A stretch of 64,000 nucleotides of DNA from Candidatus Minthosoma equi (lineage in GTDB: Bacteria; Bacteroidota; Bacteroidia; Bacteroidales; Bacteroidaceae): contig JAGHUI010000037.1 in the NCBI GenBank assembly GCA_018064885.1, positions 1-64,000 on the forward strand, in the 5' to 3' direction. Position 1 is the stretch's first letter. Every line of letters starts with the position of its first letter. The translations under genes and the position numbers were made by a program. Below the pieces are notes generated by a model. The model was given only the letters and a program-made list of their open reading frames with translations. It was not told the origin of the DNA and ran no database searches. Shown here one piece after another: positions 25,601-34,790 of the stretch.

Positions 25601-26008
25601 TATAGCAGTCAATGCTTCTGAGCTCACAGTTGCAACAGCACCAGTAAGGTCTTTCTTCTTCATTGTGCCATAACCGATAGCAACAACTTCGTCAAGCAAC
25701 TTTGCATCATCCTGAAGAACAACATTAATAACTGTCTGTCCCTTGACCTGAATTTCTTTTGTCTGCATTCCCACAAAAGAAACAACGAGAGTCGCATTCT
25801 TAGGAACAGAAACCTTATACTTTCCGTTCAGGTCAGTAGCAGCGCCATTGGATGGCTTGCCCTTTTCTACGACTGTAGCACCAGAAACTGGGCCAAAGTC
25901 ATCAGACACAGTACCTGTCACAGTAACATTTTGCGCTGATACGCCCAGCGTAATCATGGTTGCAAATAAGAACAACGCAACGCGCAAACATTTTGTTAAG
26001 TTTGACAT
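22676..26008 (-). CDS. susC: SusC-like TonB-dependent outer-membrane transporter
   Basis: This protein imports oligosaccharides, here probably pectic fragments, across the outer membrane using TonB energy. It has a signal peptide (VALFLFATMITLGVSAQ), a carboxypeptidase-regulatory-like domain (VTGTVSDDFGPVSGATV), the SusC signature YGTMKKKDLTGAV and plug domain (IRVRGGGSITQSNDPLYIVDG, shown here by its key part RVRGGGS), DASSTAIYGSRGANGVILVTT and a C-terminal 22-strand barrel ending in FVFGLNLNF. The length of 1110 aa is typical. It is the first gene of the susC-susD-lipoprotein-PL1-CE8 run; no hybrid two-component or anti-sigma regulator is adjacent. Confidence 0.96.
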   Translation of the reverse strand: MSNLTKCLRVALFLFATMITLGVSAQNVTVTGTVSDDFGPVSGATVVEKGKPSNGAATDLNGKYKVSVPKNATLVVSFVGMQTKEIQVKGQTVINVVLQDDAKLLDEVVAIGYGTMKKKDLTGAVATVSSEALTAIPVNTAAEALSGKLAGVNVTTTEGSPDAEVTIRVRGGGSITQSNDPLYIVDGFPVASISDIPASDIEDITVLKDASSTAIYGSRGANGVILVTTKSGKEGKVKVSYNAFYSLKKMAKQLNTLSAGDYARWQYEYAMLKNNGDVNKIDSYTKYFGNYQDIDLFDDLPTNNYQDQTFGRTGNTFNHNLSVTGGSDAIKYSFNYAHINDKAIMRGSNFKRDNFSLKLNTKPSKTTKFDLQARYSDVTVNGGGSNEASSSSSSDRRLRYSVLYQPIPLGAGNNQEDEEIGSSMYHPLTAIADNDKTTRRKNLNMSGSFSWEIFKNFTAKTDVGIDDYDNYDKRFWGLTTYYVRNDLSKITLPDGSSAANKPAASFAQTQRERFRNTNTISYNFKELFGKESKHTLDGLLGHEYMKTKKRVNTDMVVAYPTFFTAQNAWNLTAQGTPNPNGGIVDLTSPEDKMLSYFTRWNYNYASKYYLTFTFRADASSKFSSKNRWGYFPSASSAWRISDEAFMEGTKDWLDDLKLRLSFGTSGNNNIDPGYLRQELTSQSIQYVNGYSAYFGPTKRMANPNLKWETTITRNIGIDYSLFGSKLNGSIDLYYNSTKDLLMEFPIGGSYDTQYRNIGNTSNKGIEFSFNYDIVNKKNWGIAFNGNIGWNVAKITKLGRDAFTQESRWNSDIGQDFYIQEGKSVGQIYGYVADGRYELSDFTGYDDVKNEWILKPGVINDATLLGSSSVRPGDMKVSSTRQHWDAAQNAWVWNSTGAVTDELGNVADGKVTRADADKSVIGNTAPKVTGGFGLSARAYGFDLAATFTYSIGNDIYNANKVEYTTANRNSQYYNMIDKMSAGKRWTNIDPETGLICNDPARLAKINEGTTMWSPYMQNYTLTSWAVEDGSFLRLQTLTLGYTLPKSFTQKLKIENLRFYATCNNVFCLTKYSGFDPEVSTMRRNGSMLTPGVDYSAYPKSRQFVFGLNLNF

Positions 26009-26126
26009 TTTAGATTTAGTTTTTTGGATAATTATTTATTGATTTTTTGTTTTCTGTTAGATAAAGATTGCCCTATCAATGCTGGTTTTGTCTCAGATAT
26101 TCACAAAACTCACATTTTAAGCTTTG

Positions 26127-26134
26127 CAAATTTA
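26127..26134 (-). promoter_or_regulatory. -7 box (TAAATTTG) for susC
   Basis: TAAATTTG on the minus strand fits TAnnTTTG, about 119 nt upstream of the susC ATG. The long A/T-rich leader between them would allow post-transcriptional control. No -33 TTTG is evident. Confidence 0.45.
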
Positions 26135-26195
26135 ATAATTTTTAATCATTAAACATAGGAAAGTCCATTTTTTTACAAAAAAAGATTAAAAAAAG

Positions 26196-27698
26196 TTATC
26201 TTTTTGGACTCCAACCGTTCAGCACCCACTTAGGAGTACTATATTTCTGTATAACTTTTTTATCCTTTTTAGCATCTAACTGCCTGCTGTAAGCATGGCG
26301 ATTGGATGTGTCGAAAGGATTGCCCGTGATAGTTGATGTTGTGTTGAACTCAAGCATCTGAACTGTAGGTTCTCCCAAAGCACTCCACCCAGAAGGGATG
26401 ACATCATGCGCCTTGCAGTTTATGAGAACCATCTCAGCATCAGGATAAGTTGTCTTTTTGTTTGTAGGACATCTGGCAAAATCAAATGGTCTGCCATTGG
26501 TGGTTCCAAGAGTACATTCCACAAACACAAGCCCATGACTGCTCTTGGTATTTCTGATCCATGCAAACGGACCGCCATCGTTCACAAAATTGCAATGCTT
26601 AGCAAAGACTGCACCACGGCTTAGGATAGCATCTGTTCCGCCAAGAATCTCACTATCTTCCATATAGATAGTGCCATTAACCTGAAGAGCGTCACCAGAA
26701 CCAATGATTCGCACATTCTTCAAGTCGAAATGTTCTCCATTCAGCAGAAGTCCCTCAGCCTGACCTGTTAGATCCGTAGCAAAAGTGATGTCTCTTAAAG
26801 CGACATCTCGGCAATTGTCAAAATCAACGGCAGCTCTGCGGGAAGGGAATGTTCCCGGACGCTCATTAGTTTTCACAAGCAATGGGTGCGGATTGAAAAC
26901 CTCATTATTGGCATAATGAACTTTTGTTTTGTCCATGCCTGCTCCTTTGATTGTTACGTTACTCTTATTGCGAACATAAACAAGTTCCTCAAAGTCGCCC
27001 TCACCCACATATATATAATAATGTGTATCGGAGAAATCAGGAATATGGTCAAGTGCTCCCTGAAGAGTGCAGAAATCACCAGCACCATCAGCCTTCACAT
27101 TCAGTTCAACTCCTGTTGGCATATCTTTCTTAACTTCAAAAGACCAATCACTTATACCTTCAAAACCATCAGTATTGAGCACAGATTTGTCAATGGTAAT
27201 TCGGTATGTGCATCCGTACTGAAGAATATTGTTATGAAGATATATTGTCGCAGTATTGCCACGAGCAATCACAGGATGGAAATGGAAAGCATCGGTAAAA
27301 CCACCAATGATATTCAACTGATATTCTGGAGGCGTAGGCTCCGCCATTCCTGATGGCGTTCCAGGCTTCGTGTCACGATTTGTAGGAACAGACGAGCGTG
27401 TATAGTCGTATGGAATTTTTGTGTAGTCACATTCCGGTCCATACTCTCTGCTCTGAGTCGGTCCTGCCGGAATACTCAAATCCAGACTGTCAACAAGCAC
27501 TTCATCTGCCACGCTTCCATTGGCTGGACGCTCATAGACTCTCACCTTTCCGCTTTTACCTGCACTAACAGGATTGTCGAAACGCAATGTGAGATGAGTA
27601 TCGACACACACATTCTTTGCTCCATTCTCAGGAGTCAGACTCTGAGCATTAGCTGACAATACAGTCAGCATTGCAACGGTAAAAATAAGTTTCTTCAT
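26196..27698 (-). CDS. secreted pectinesterase-like protein (CE8)
   Basis: A signal peptide (KKLIFTVAMLTVLSANAQ) is followed by an Ig-like Big_5-type domain (TPENGAKNVCVDTHLTLRF, key phrase TPENGAKN) and, from about residue 205, a right-handed beta-helix of the pectinesterase family (VKADGAGDFCTLQGALDHIPD, ILGGTDAILSRGAVFAKHCNF). GGTDAILSRG occupies the place of the CE8 catalytic GxVDFIFG motif, with the Asp retained; WIRNTKSSHGLVF and FDFARCP follow. It is 500 aa long. Its start overlaps the CE12 stop as ATGA. It is a distinct type from the CE8 at 15042-17408 and may act on other methylated pectin regions. Confidence 0.85.
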   Translation of the reverse strand: MKKLIFTVAMLTVLSANAQSLTPENGAKNVCVDTHLTLRFDNPVSAGKSGKVRVYERPANGSVADEVLVDSLDLSIPAGPTQSREYGPECDYTKIPYDYTRSSVPTNRDTKPGTPSGMAEPTPPEYQLNIIGGFTDAFHFHPVIARGNTATIYLHNNILQYGCTYRITIDKSVLNTDGFEGISDWSFEVKKDMPTGVELNVKADGAGDFCTLQGALDHIPDFSDTHYYIYVGEGDFEELVYVRNKSNVTIKGAGMDKTKVHYANNEVFNPHPLLVKTNERPGTFPSRRAAVDFDNCRDVALRDITFATDLTGQAEGLLLNGEHFDLKNVRIIGSGDALQVNGTIYMEDSEILGGTDAILSRGAVFAKHCNFVNDGGPFAWIRNTKSSHGLVFVECTLGTTNGRPFDFARCPTNKKTTYPDAEMVLINCKAHDVIPSGWSALGEPTVQMLEFNTTSTITGNPFDTSNRHAYSRQLDAKKDKKVIQKYSTPKWVLNGWSPKR

Positions 27699-28480
27699 CT
27701 TTCTGCTGGAACATCTGTAGGTTTAACCTCGACATTAACCTCAGGCTTAACGTATGGAGCAAGTGCTGGCACTTCCTTGACTGTAGCACGAATAAGCAAG
27801 TCAGAAACTATGTCAGCTCCTAACACATTAAGATGGGTATCATCATGTTTTCCATTAGGACAGAACTCATATTTTCCAGGTTCAATCCACATGAACATGC
27901 GCTTTGACGCTTCATCACCGAAAGCTTCAACAAGCTTATGAGTAACGGCATTGGCATTTACAAATGGTACGCCTTCTGCCTTTGCCACCTGTTCTGGAAC
28001 AGTAATATATTCTCCATGAGTATCAGTAAGCACACCATCTACGAATTTTCTGCGTACAATGGAATTGTATATTACAGGATTGCCTCCCTTTGCCTTTGTC
28101 TCACGAACAAACCGTGTGAGGTTTGTAGCAAAAGATGTATGAGGATCTGTATGACGAGCCTCGTCAGCCTTCTCATCGTTATGACCAAACTGTATGAACA
28201 CATAATCTCCAGGCTTAATGCTATTCAGCACCTTATCCCATCTGCCTTCATCTATGAAACTTTTGGAACTTCTGCCATTCTGGGCATGATTATCCACCAC
28301 GATATTACCTTGCAGATGCATTGGCAAGGCTTGTCCCCACCCTCTTTCCTGATTCTCTTTGTCAAGGTTCTTATCTGCCATGGTGGAATCACCTATCATA
28401 AAGATCGTGATCTTTTTTTCTTCTGGCACAACGAAAGAAAAAAGTGCTAATGTCAGCACAAGCATTAAAAGTTTTCTCAT
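27695..28480 (-). CDS. rhamnogalacturonan acetylesterase-like SGNH hydrolase (CE12)
   Basis: This enzyme removes acetyl groups from the pectin backbone. The signal sequence is about residues 1-19 (LLMLVLTLALFSFVVP). SGNH blocks are FMIGDSTMADK (block I, Ser nucleophile), VDNHAQNGRSSKSF (block II Gly), FIQFGHNDEK (block III Asn) and DDTHLNVLGAD (block V, Asp-x-x-His). The length of 261 aa fits CE12. It is translationally coupled to the following CE8 by ATGA overlap, and this pair forms its own unit upstream of susC. Confidence 0.92.
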   Translation of the reverse strand: MRKLLMLVLTLALFSFVVPEEKKITIFMIGDSTMADKNLDKENQERGWGQALPMHLQGNIVVDNHAQNGRSSKSFIDEGRWDKVLNSIKPGDYVFIQFGHNDEKADEARHTDPHTSFATNLTRFVRETKAKGGNPVIYNSIVRRKFVDGVLTDTHGEYITVPEQVAKAEGVPFVNANAVTHKLVEAFGDEASKRMFMWIEPGKYEFCPNGKHDDTHLNVLGADIVSDLLIRATVKEVPALAPYVKPEVNVEVKPTDVPAER

Positions 28481-28545
28481 AAAATTAAGTTAGTAAAGTG
28501 ATTAGTAAAAAAGGTTGTTTCACAACAACTAAATAGTTATATAAA

Positions 28546-28581
28546 ATATTTTCCGCAAAGACTAATCTCTGCGGAAAATAT
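28546..28581 (-). terminator. hairpin terminator overlapping the UDP-sugar dehydrogenase stop
   Basis: A 12-bp perfect stem (ATATTTTCCGCA / TGCGGAAAATAT) with a 12-nt loop, followed on the minus strand by TTTTATATAACT. The stop codon of the dehydrogenase gene lies within the loop. It ends the first exopolysaccharide operon. Confidence 0.8.
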
Positions 28582-29833
28582 CTCTTGTATATACCTTATC
28601 AGCCACATCATCAAGACAAGCGTCATAACGGTTAGCGATGATAGCCTGCGATTGAGCCTTGAACTTTTCCAAGTCATTAACGACTGCGCTTCCAAAGAAT
28701 GTGCTTCCGTCCTCCATTGTTGGCTCATAAATGATAACAGTAGCACCCTTAGCCTTGATGCGCTTCATGATACCTTGAATAGCTGATTGACGGAAATTGT
28801 CACTGTTGCTCTTCATCGTAAGACGGTAAACACCAATAGTCACAGGATCTTTCTGACCAGCAAACTGATTATTCGCGCTGTAAGCATACCAGCCAGCCTT
28901 GCGGAGAACAGCATCCGCTATGTAGTCTTTTCTTGTACGATTGCTCTCAACGATAGCAGTCATCATATTCTGAGGAACATCCTGATAATTAGCAAGCAGC
29001 TGCTTGGTATCTTTTGGCAAACAGTAGCCGCCATAACCGAAGCTTGGATTATTATAGTGAGTTCCTATTCGAGGATCAAGTCCAACACCTTCGATGATAG
29101 CCTGTGTGTCAAGTCCTTTCAACTCAGCGTATGTATCAAGCTCATTAAAGTACGACACACGAAGAGCAAGGTATGTGTTTGCAAACAGCTTAACAGCCTC
29201 AGCTTCTGTAAGTCCCATGTAAAGAGTTTCTATATTCTCCTTTATGGCACCCTCTTGCAGAAGGGCTGCAAATGTATGAGCAGCATCTTTCAGCTCATCA
29301 ATATTGTCAACCTCAAAAAGCTTTGGAATACCAAGAATTATTCTGCTTGGATAGAGATTGTCATAAAGAGCCTTGCTCTCACGAAGGAATTCTGGTGCAA
29401 AGAGAAGACGCAAACCCTTGCCATATCGCTCATAAAGCCTCTGGCTGTAACCAACAGGAATGGTACTCTTGATCACCATTATAGCCTTAGGATTCACGCT
29501 CAGCACAAGATCTATCACATCCTCAATATGATGAGTATCAAAGAAGTTCTTCTCAGAATCGTAGTTTGTTGGAGCAGCAATCACTACAAAATCAGCATCC
29601 TTATATGCAGCAGCCCCATCAAGAGTTGCAGTAAGATTCAATTCCTTCTCTGCAAAATACTTCTCAATGTACTCATCCTGAATTGGAGAGATACGATTAT
29701 TGATCTTCTCGACTTTCTCAGGAATAACATCCACTGCAGTCACTTTGTGATTCTGTGCGAAAAGCGTTGCAATACTGAGACCTACATATCCTGTACCTGC
29801 AACAGCAATCTGAATACCATTAAAATCACGCAT
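28562..29833 (-). CDS. ugd: UDP-glucose/GDP-mannose dehydrogenase family protein, probable UDP-glucose 6-dehydrogenase
   Basis: This enzyme oxidises a UDP-hexose to the uronic acid for capsule synthesis. The NAD-binding Rossmann motif is [14 protein letters not shown]. Catalytic-domain signatures are [15 protein letters not shown], the Lys/Asn region [23 protein letters not shown] (key phrase [11 protein letters not shown]) and the active-site Cys in [14 protein letters not shown]. Length 423 aa is normal for the short bacterial form. It is 13 nt downstream of wzz and last in the operon. The exact sugar (glucose, ManNAc or GlcNAc) is not certain, but the sequence looks closest to UDP-glucose dehydrogenases. 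Confidence 0.9.
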   Translation of the reverse strand: MRDFNGIQIAVAGTGYVGLSIATLFAQNHKVTAVDVIPEKVEKINNRISPIQDEYIEKYFAEKELNLTATLDGAAAYKDADFVVIAAPTNYDSEKNFFDTHHIEDVIDLVLSVNPKAIMVIKSTIPVGYSQRLYERYGKGLRLLFAPEFLRESKALYDNLYPSRIILGIPKLFEVDNIDELKDAAHTFAALLQEGAIKENIETLYMGLTEAEAVKLFANTYLALRVSYFNELDTYAELKGLDTQAIIEGVGLDPRIGTHYNNPSFGYGGYCLPKDTKQLLANYQDVPQNMMTAIVESNRTRKDYIADAVLRKAGWYAYSANNQFAGQKDPVTIGVYRLTMKSNSDNFRQSAIQGIMKRIKAKGATVIIYEPTMEDGSTFFGSAVVNDLEKFKAQSQAIIANRYDACLDDVADKVYTRDIFRRD

Positions 29834-29846
29834 AAGTTATTTTTAA

Positions 29847-30986
29847 TTAATTTTCATCGTCATCATCCTTCTTCTTGCTGCTGAATATCATTCCCTTGAT
29901 ATCCTCACGCAAGATCCATGCAGCCTGTAGAGCAAACACAAGGAAAATAATGCCACCAACAATTCTTCCTCTTTTTGGTCCTGCCTTTTTCAGAGGAACA
30001 CTCGCACCATCGAGCACGGTATATACTGGTCGCATTTCCTCAACCTTAGCACGGGCTGTTATAAGCTGAGAAGCGAATGCGCTATATGCAGAGTATTTCA
30101 GCTGCATCTCATTTTGAAGAGCCTGTTTCTCCAAGATGAAATCCTGTTCTACCAAATCCCAGTTAGCATCATTATATTCTGCCACGGCAGCTTTTGATTC
30201 CTCATATTCAATCTTAGCTTTGTCATACTGAATCTGTACGTTCTCCATCTCTTGAAGAGCCTTTTTTGTACGGTATTCTGTGATGAAATCCTGAAGTCTT
30301 CGGCATGTGGAATCAGCCATCTCTGCACAAATGACAGGATCCTGATCTGTCACGTCAATAGTGATTACAAAAGTCTTCTCGTCAACATCGCAAACAATTT
30401 TCTTTTCTATAGACTTGACAATTGCTGCTTGCTTCTTAGTCAATGCAGAAGCATTGGCAGGAGCACTATCATCGTATTCTTCATCTTCTTCATTCTTTGG
30501 GAGAATATCTTCAACAGCCTCAAAAACACCGCCTATAGCCTGTGACCACCATGGAATCTTCTGATAATTTTCCAAATAGTCGTAATAATTTGTGCTTATA
30601 GGCTTCTTTTTATTCTTATTGTCAACTTGAACATCAAAAAGACTTACAAGAAAAGCCTTTGAATTCATCAAATCTGGATAAAGATTAGGAAGGATGGCAT
30701 CTCCTCCATTTTGGGTTGATAAAGCACCTATGCCCATGGATTTCATCAAGCTGCTCAATCCGCCAGTAGGATTTCTGTTGCCAGTTGACATCTCAGGTGC
30801 AAGCTTCACCTCTACATTGTAATATGCTGGAATACTCAAAGCAATAACTATTGCTATCACAGCAGCAATTGGCAACGAGATAAAGAAGTATTTCTTTTTT
30901 GTCCAAAGTTTCTTTGCAAGAGCAAGCCAATCAATGCCTGCATCCTCTTCCTCAACGAAATTTTGATCAATTATTTCTTCATTCAT
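29847..30986 (-). CDS. wzz: Wzz-type polysaccharide chain-length determinant
   Basis: This inner-membrane polysaccharide co-polymerase sets chain length. It has two membrane helices, one near residues 35-55 (YFFISLPIAAVIAIVIALSI) and one near 345-362 (VGGIIFLVFALQAAWIL), enclosing a periplasmic helical domain with coiled-coil segments. The Pro-rich approach to the second helix (SVPLKKAGPKRGR) is typical. There is no tyrosine-kinase domain. The tail is highly acidic (KKDDDDEN). It lies between the SLBB exporter and the dehydrogenase. Confidence 0.92.
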   Translation of the reverse strand: MNEEIIDQNFVEEEDAGIDWLALAKKLWTKKKYFFISLPIAAVIAIVIALSIPAYYNVEVKLAPEMSTGNRNPTGGLSSLMKSMGIGALSTQNGGDAILPNLYPDLMNSKAFLVSLFDVQVDNKNKKKPISTNYYDYLENYQKIPWWSQAIGGVFEAVEDILPKNEEDEEYDDSAPANASALTKKQAAIVKSIEKKIVCDVDEKTFVITIDVTDQDPVICAEMADSTCRRLQDFITEYRTKKALQEMENVQIQYDKAKIEYEESKAAVAEYNDANWDLVEQDFILEKQALQNEMQLKYSAYSAFASQLITARAKVEEMRPVYTVLDGASVPLKKAGPKRGRIVGGIIFLVFALQAAWILREDIKGMIFSSKKKDDDDEN

Positions 30987-31014
30987 ATTTTACTATATAT
31001 TATTGTTGATCAAA

Positions 31015-33345
31015 TTACTTATTTAAAACACTAACTACAAGAGCTGCAGCAGTCATTATTGATGACGAAAGTGACACCCACTTCATTGTTTCTGAAGAAT
31101 CATGCTTATGCACCTTTGTTGGCACTACAATTTCACAGCCAGGCTCAATATGTCCCTTAGACGCCTTGCTCACATGACCATTAGCATAAATAATATAAGA
31201 CTTGCGCTTCACAGACTCTTTTGTGAATCCACCTGCTTCATTGATGTAATACATATACCCTTTTCCTTCTTTGAATGTAACGCTGTTAGGATAGAGCACC
31301 TCACCATTGATCTTAACAGTAGTGTTCAACTGAGGAATAATAATCTGGTCACCATCACGAAGTACGATATCAAAATCACTTCCAGGGTGCTGCATCGCTT
31401 TTTCAAGATCAATACCAACAGAATATGTAGATGCCAATTCAAGATGTGCAACATCAATAGAATCTGCAGCATTTGCAGCCATCTTAAGCATCTGATTCTG
31501 GCGTGCTCTTTCAGATTCATTCATTACACGAAGAAGACGAGCATCATGAGCCGAAGCCTTCTTCTTGAGTCCACCAGCACGGTTAATAATTTCAGACACA
31601 CGAACATTCTGATCAGCAAGCACATAATTGCCTGCAAACATAATCTCACCGCTGATGTTCACGCTTCTCTGAGCGTTATATACAGGAGATCGGCGGATAT
31701 ATACACGGTCGTAAGGCTTAAGGACAAAGCCTGTTCCTCCTTCAACAGAAAGGTCGTCCTTCAAGGAGAAACTGAAGGTTTCAGAACGGATATCAAGATC
31801 AGATGAAGCAGAAGGATCAACAATGCGGCGAGCAACTTCAACATTAAGGAGAGAAGCAGACTCTCGCAAGCCTCCAGCCTTAGTAATGAGGTCTTCAATT
31901 GTAGTATTCTCTGCAAATGGCATTGTTCCAGGATTGAACACTTCACCTTCAATTGTATAAGTCTGTTCACCATGAAGCGTAGCAAGAGAACCGATTGTAA
32001 GAACGTCCTCATTCTGGAGAATAACATCAGCAGCAGTGCCTGCAATGATTCCTTCAAGATCTATAGTGATTGTCTTCTTCGTACGATCCTCGTTTGTTCG
32101 AGTAAGTACGGCACGGGTTGTGAGCGCATCTTCTTCAAGACCGCCAGCAGCATTGATGAGTCCTTTCACGCTTGAAACAGTAGAAAGCTCATAGTTGCCT
32201 GGACGCTTAACAGCGCCTTCAATTACTGTCAAGTTGCTGTAACGCTGCTCATTGCCACGAACAATGACATGGTCTTCATCAGCAAGAGTGAATGAACCAA
32301 AGTCAAACTCATCCACATTATATACAGAGAGCTTATCACCCGCACGACGCTCAACACGGATATTCTTTGTATAGGCATCGCCTGTGAACTCACCAGCAAA
32401 TGTGAGAATTGACTTAACAGACTCATTCTTCTTCATTTCATACCACATTGGACGCTTCACATTTCCAGATATCTGCACAAGATTATTATATGCGCCAACA
32501 ATGATTACATCATTATCATCAAGTGCCACATTTCCTGCAAGACGACCGTTAAGGATATATTCGTAAACATCGACTGTAGAAATTATACGGCCGTTACGTG
32601 CTACTTTGATATCACGAAGAGTACCGATACTGCTTGTACCACCTGCCATATAAAGAGCATGGAACACAGTTGCAAAAGCAGAGAGAGTATAAGTACCAGG
32701 AGTGAGAACTTCACCCATTACACTGATTGTGATAGTACGAGTCTGTCCCACTGTAAGTTTTATAGAAGAATTCTTGTAATGATGTCCCATGGCAGCAATG
32801 ATGCGAGACTGGGCACCTTCGACCGTCATCCCTGAGACTCCGATAGGGCCAACTCTTGGGATTGTTACAGATCCATCTGGAGCGACAGTATATTTTGCGC
32901 TCGCCTGGGAAGCACCGTAAATATCAACTATAAGTTCATCGCCAGGACCAAGAACATAATTCTGTGGAACCACAGTGTTCATATTTGGTTCAAAAGAAAG
33001 ATTCTTAGAGCGGAAAATATCACGACCGAAAACTGTACGACCGCCTGTCGCAGATGTAGTTGCAGTAGGAGCAGCCTCACCATTGTTTATTCTATCACGG
33101 TTAACAACAGTAGCACCACTTGGCTCATTATCCACCGCAGAATTATAATCATTATACACACGCTTCAATTGTTCCTCAGTAGCACCCTTAGCAAGAAGTT
33201 CTGCTCCAATTGTCTTAGGGTTCGCACCTGTAGCAGTACGCTGCTTGGCATAATCCACAATCTGCGCATCTGTCATGCTCTGCGCAAGCATCATCTGCAC
33301 AGATGCAAAAATGGCAATTCCAAGAATAATTAATCTTTTTTTCAT
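31015..33345 (-). CDS. wza: SLBB-domain polysaccharide export protein, Wza family
   Basis: This is the outer-membrane export channel and periplasmic conduit for capsular polysaccharide. A signal peptide (LIILGIAIFASVQMMLAQ) leads to a helical region, then the Poly_export domain (YVLGPGDELIVDIYGASQ), followed by a series of SLBB domains (for example VIEGAVKRPGNYEL, IEGEVFNPGTMPFAENTTIEDLI, NISGEIMFAGNYVL, ING-EVLYPNSVTF). A C-terminal hydrophobic segment (SLSSSIMTAAALVVSVL) ends the chain. At 776 aa with many SLBB repeats it matches the long Bacteroidetes form. It is 28 nt upstream of wzz. Confidence 0.93.
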   Translation of the reverse strand: MKKRLIILGIAIFASVQMMLAQSMTDAQIVDYAKQRTATGANPKTIGAELLAKGATEEQLKRVYNDYNSAVDNEPSGATVVNRDRINNGEAAPTATTSATGGRTVFGRDIFRSKNLSFEPNMNTVVPQNYVLGPGDELIVDIYGASQASAKYTVAPDGSVTIPRVGPIGVSGMTVEGAQSRIIAAMGHHYKNSSIKLTVGQTRTITISVMGEVLTPGTYTLSAFATVFHALYMAGGTSSIGTLRDIKVARNGRIISTVDVYEYILNGRLAGNVALDDNDVIIVGAYNNLVQISGNVKRPMWYEMKKNESVKSILTFAGEFTGDAYTKNIRVERRAGDKLSVYNVDEFDFGSFTLADEDHVIVRGNEQRYSNLTVIEGAVKRPGNYELSTVSSVKGLINAAGGLEEDALTTRAVLTRTNEDRTKKTITIDLEGIIAGTAADVILQNEDVLTIGSLATLHGEQTYTIEGEVFNPGTMPFAENTTIEDLITKAGGLRESASLLNVEVARRIVDPSASSDLDIRSETFSFSLKDDLSVEGGTGFVLKPYDRVYIRRSPVYNAQRSVNISGEIMFAGNYVLADQNVRVSEIINRAGGLKKKASAHDARLLRVMNESERARQNQMLKMAANAADSIDVAHLELASTYSVGIDLEKAMQHPGSDFDIVLRDGDQIIIPQLNTTVKINGEVLYPNSVTFKEGKGYMYYINEAGGFTKESVKRKSYIIYANGHVSKASKGHIEPGCEIVVPTKVHKHDSSETMKWVSLSSSIMTAAALVVSVLNK

Positions 33346-33479
33346 ATAATTTAATAAAATTTGTTCAATTCTTTGATTCCAAGTACAAAGTTAATGAATA
33401 ATAAATTGTTATTCATAACAATATCACTAATTTTGGACATCTATGAACTATTTCTCCTATTATCGAGTCAGAATACATC

Positions 33480-33506
33480 AAAACTCACAATTCAAAACTC
33501 AACCGC
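33480..33506. repeat. heptameric repeat at the 3' end of the aminotransferase gene
   Basis: AAACTCA, CAATTCA, AAACTCA heptads overlap the last codons of the DegT gene, so the repeat supplies its C-terminus and stop. Confidence 0.5.
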
Positions 33507-34769
33507 TCCCTTAATGCACTCAACGATATACTTCACATCGTCATCGCTCACGCAAGGGCCTGCAGGCAGGCACACTCCAACTTTGAACAGTCCCTCGCTC
33601 ACTCCATTCACGTATGCAGGAGCAGCTTTGAATATAGGCTGTTTGTGCATTGGTTTCCACAGCGGGCGAGCTTCCACCTGATGCTCATCCATGAAGACAC
33701 GCAGAGCCTCCACATTCGGATTAGGCTGACATTCTGTTATGGCACTATCAGCAACATGCGTAACGCCTGCAGCGCCACCCACAGCACCAGTGATTATCTT
33801 CTTATATGCATTTTCCTGTCCTTTCACCTTCAAGTCAGGATCAAGCGTGATAGTACAAAGCCAGTAGTTTGAGTCACAAAGCAGTTCCTCACTCCTCACT
33901 CCTAATTCCTCATTCGAAGGTTGTTTATGGAGTTTCACTCCAGGAACATCCTTCAACAGTTCCTCGTACAACGCCTGAACATGCTTGTGATGTGCAATGT
34001 GATCGTCAACCACAGTCATCTGTCCACGACCGATACCTGCGCATACATTTGAAAGGCGGTAGTTATAGCCGATTGCTTCATGCTGATAGTACGGGTAAGA
34101 CTCACGCGCCTGGGTTGCATACCACATTATATTATTTTTAGAAGCTTCATCCTCACATACCAAAGCACCTCCACCCGAAGTTGTTATCATCTTGTTTCCA
34201 TTGAACGACAAAACTCCATATTTCCCGAAGGTGCCTAACTTTTGCCCCTTCCAGCATGAGCCGAAGCCTTCTGCAGCGTCCTCCACCACAGGAATCTCGT
34301 AACGATTGGCGATCTCCATTATCTTGTCCACCTGGTAAGGCATGCCATAGAGAGAAACAGGAATTATTGCTTTTGGCTTTTTCCCAGTCTTCGCCATGCG
34401 GTCTTTTATTGCTGTTTCCAACAGTTCTGGATCTATATTCCACGTCATAGGCTCTGAGTCAACAAACACAGGCGTTGCACCTAGATAAGCCACAGGATTT
34501 GCTGATGCGCAGAATGTGAAACTCTGCACAATAACCTCATCGCCCTCATGCACACCAAGAGCGCAAAGAGCCAGATGAACAGCAGCTGTGCCAGCACTCA
34601 GTGCCACAACATGCTTATCCATTCCCATGAATGCCTCAAGATCCTTCTCAAAAGCATTCACATTAGGTCCCAGAGGAACCACCCAGTTAGTATCGAAAGC
34701 TTCCTTGACAAATTTAAGTTCCTGTCCATCCTCACTCATGTGAGCTAAACATAGATTTATCTTCTTCAT
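33492..34769 (-). CDS. DegT/DnrJ/EryC1/StrS family PLP aminotransferase
   Basis: This enzyme transfers an amino group onto a keto-sugar nucleotide for capsule synthesis. Typical features are PLGPNVNAFEKDLEAF, ALSAGTAAVHLAL, the PLP-site aspartate in VVEDAAEGFGS, and SFNGNKMITTSGGG, in which Lys is the Schiff-base residue. Residues about 284-295 (NEELGVRSEELL) are encoded by a heptameric repeat (33886-33915) and look like an insert. It follows the CapD-like dehydratase by 21 nt; the dehydratase would make its 4-keto substrate. Confidence 0.93.
   Translation of the reverse strand: MKKINLCLAHMSEDGQELKFVKEAFDTNWVVPLGPNVNAFEKDLEAFMGMDKHVVALSAGTAAVHLALCALGVHEGDEVIVQSFTFCASANPVAYLGATPVFVDSEPMTWNIDPELLETAIKDRMAKTGKKPKAIIPVSLYGMPYQVDKIMEIANRYEIPVVEDAAEGFGSCWKGQKLGTFGKYGVLSFNGNKMITTSGGGALVCEDEASKNNIMWYATQARESYPYYQHEAIGYNYRLSNVCAGIGRGQMTVVDDHIAHHKHVQALYEELLKDVPGVKLHKQPSNEELGVRSEELLCDSNYWLCTITLDPDLKVKGQENAYKKIITGAVGGAAGVTHVADSAITECQPNPNVEALRVFMDEHQVEARPLWKPMHKQPIFKAAPAYVNGVSEGLFKVGVCLPAGPCVSDDDVKYIVECIKGAVEF
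33886..33915. repeat. heptameric repeat inside the aminotransferase gene
   Basis: CCTCACT, CCTCACT, CCTAATT, CCTCATT: four heptads in a row, translated on the minus strand as EELGVRSEEL. It is a coding copy of the repeat class found between genes. Confidence 0.65.
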
Positions 34770-34790
34770 AGCAGTATTCTATCTGATATT

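Noticed and set aside
28787-29884. 365-codon open frame on the plus strand
   Set aside because: It is antisense to the UDP-sugar dehydrogenase with intact family motifs; its own translation is Ser/Leu/Ile-rich with no recognisable domain.
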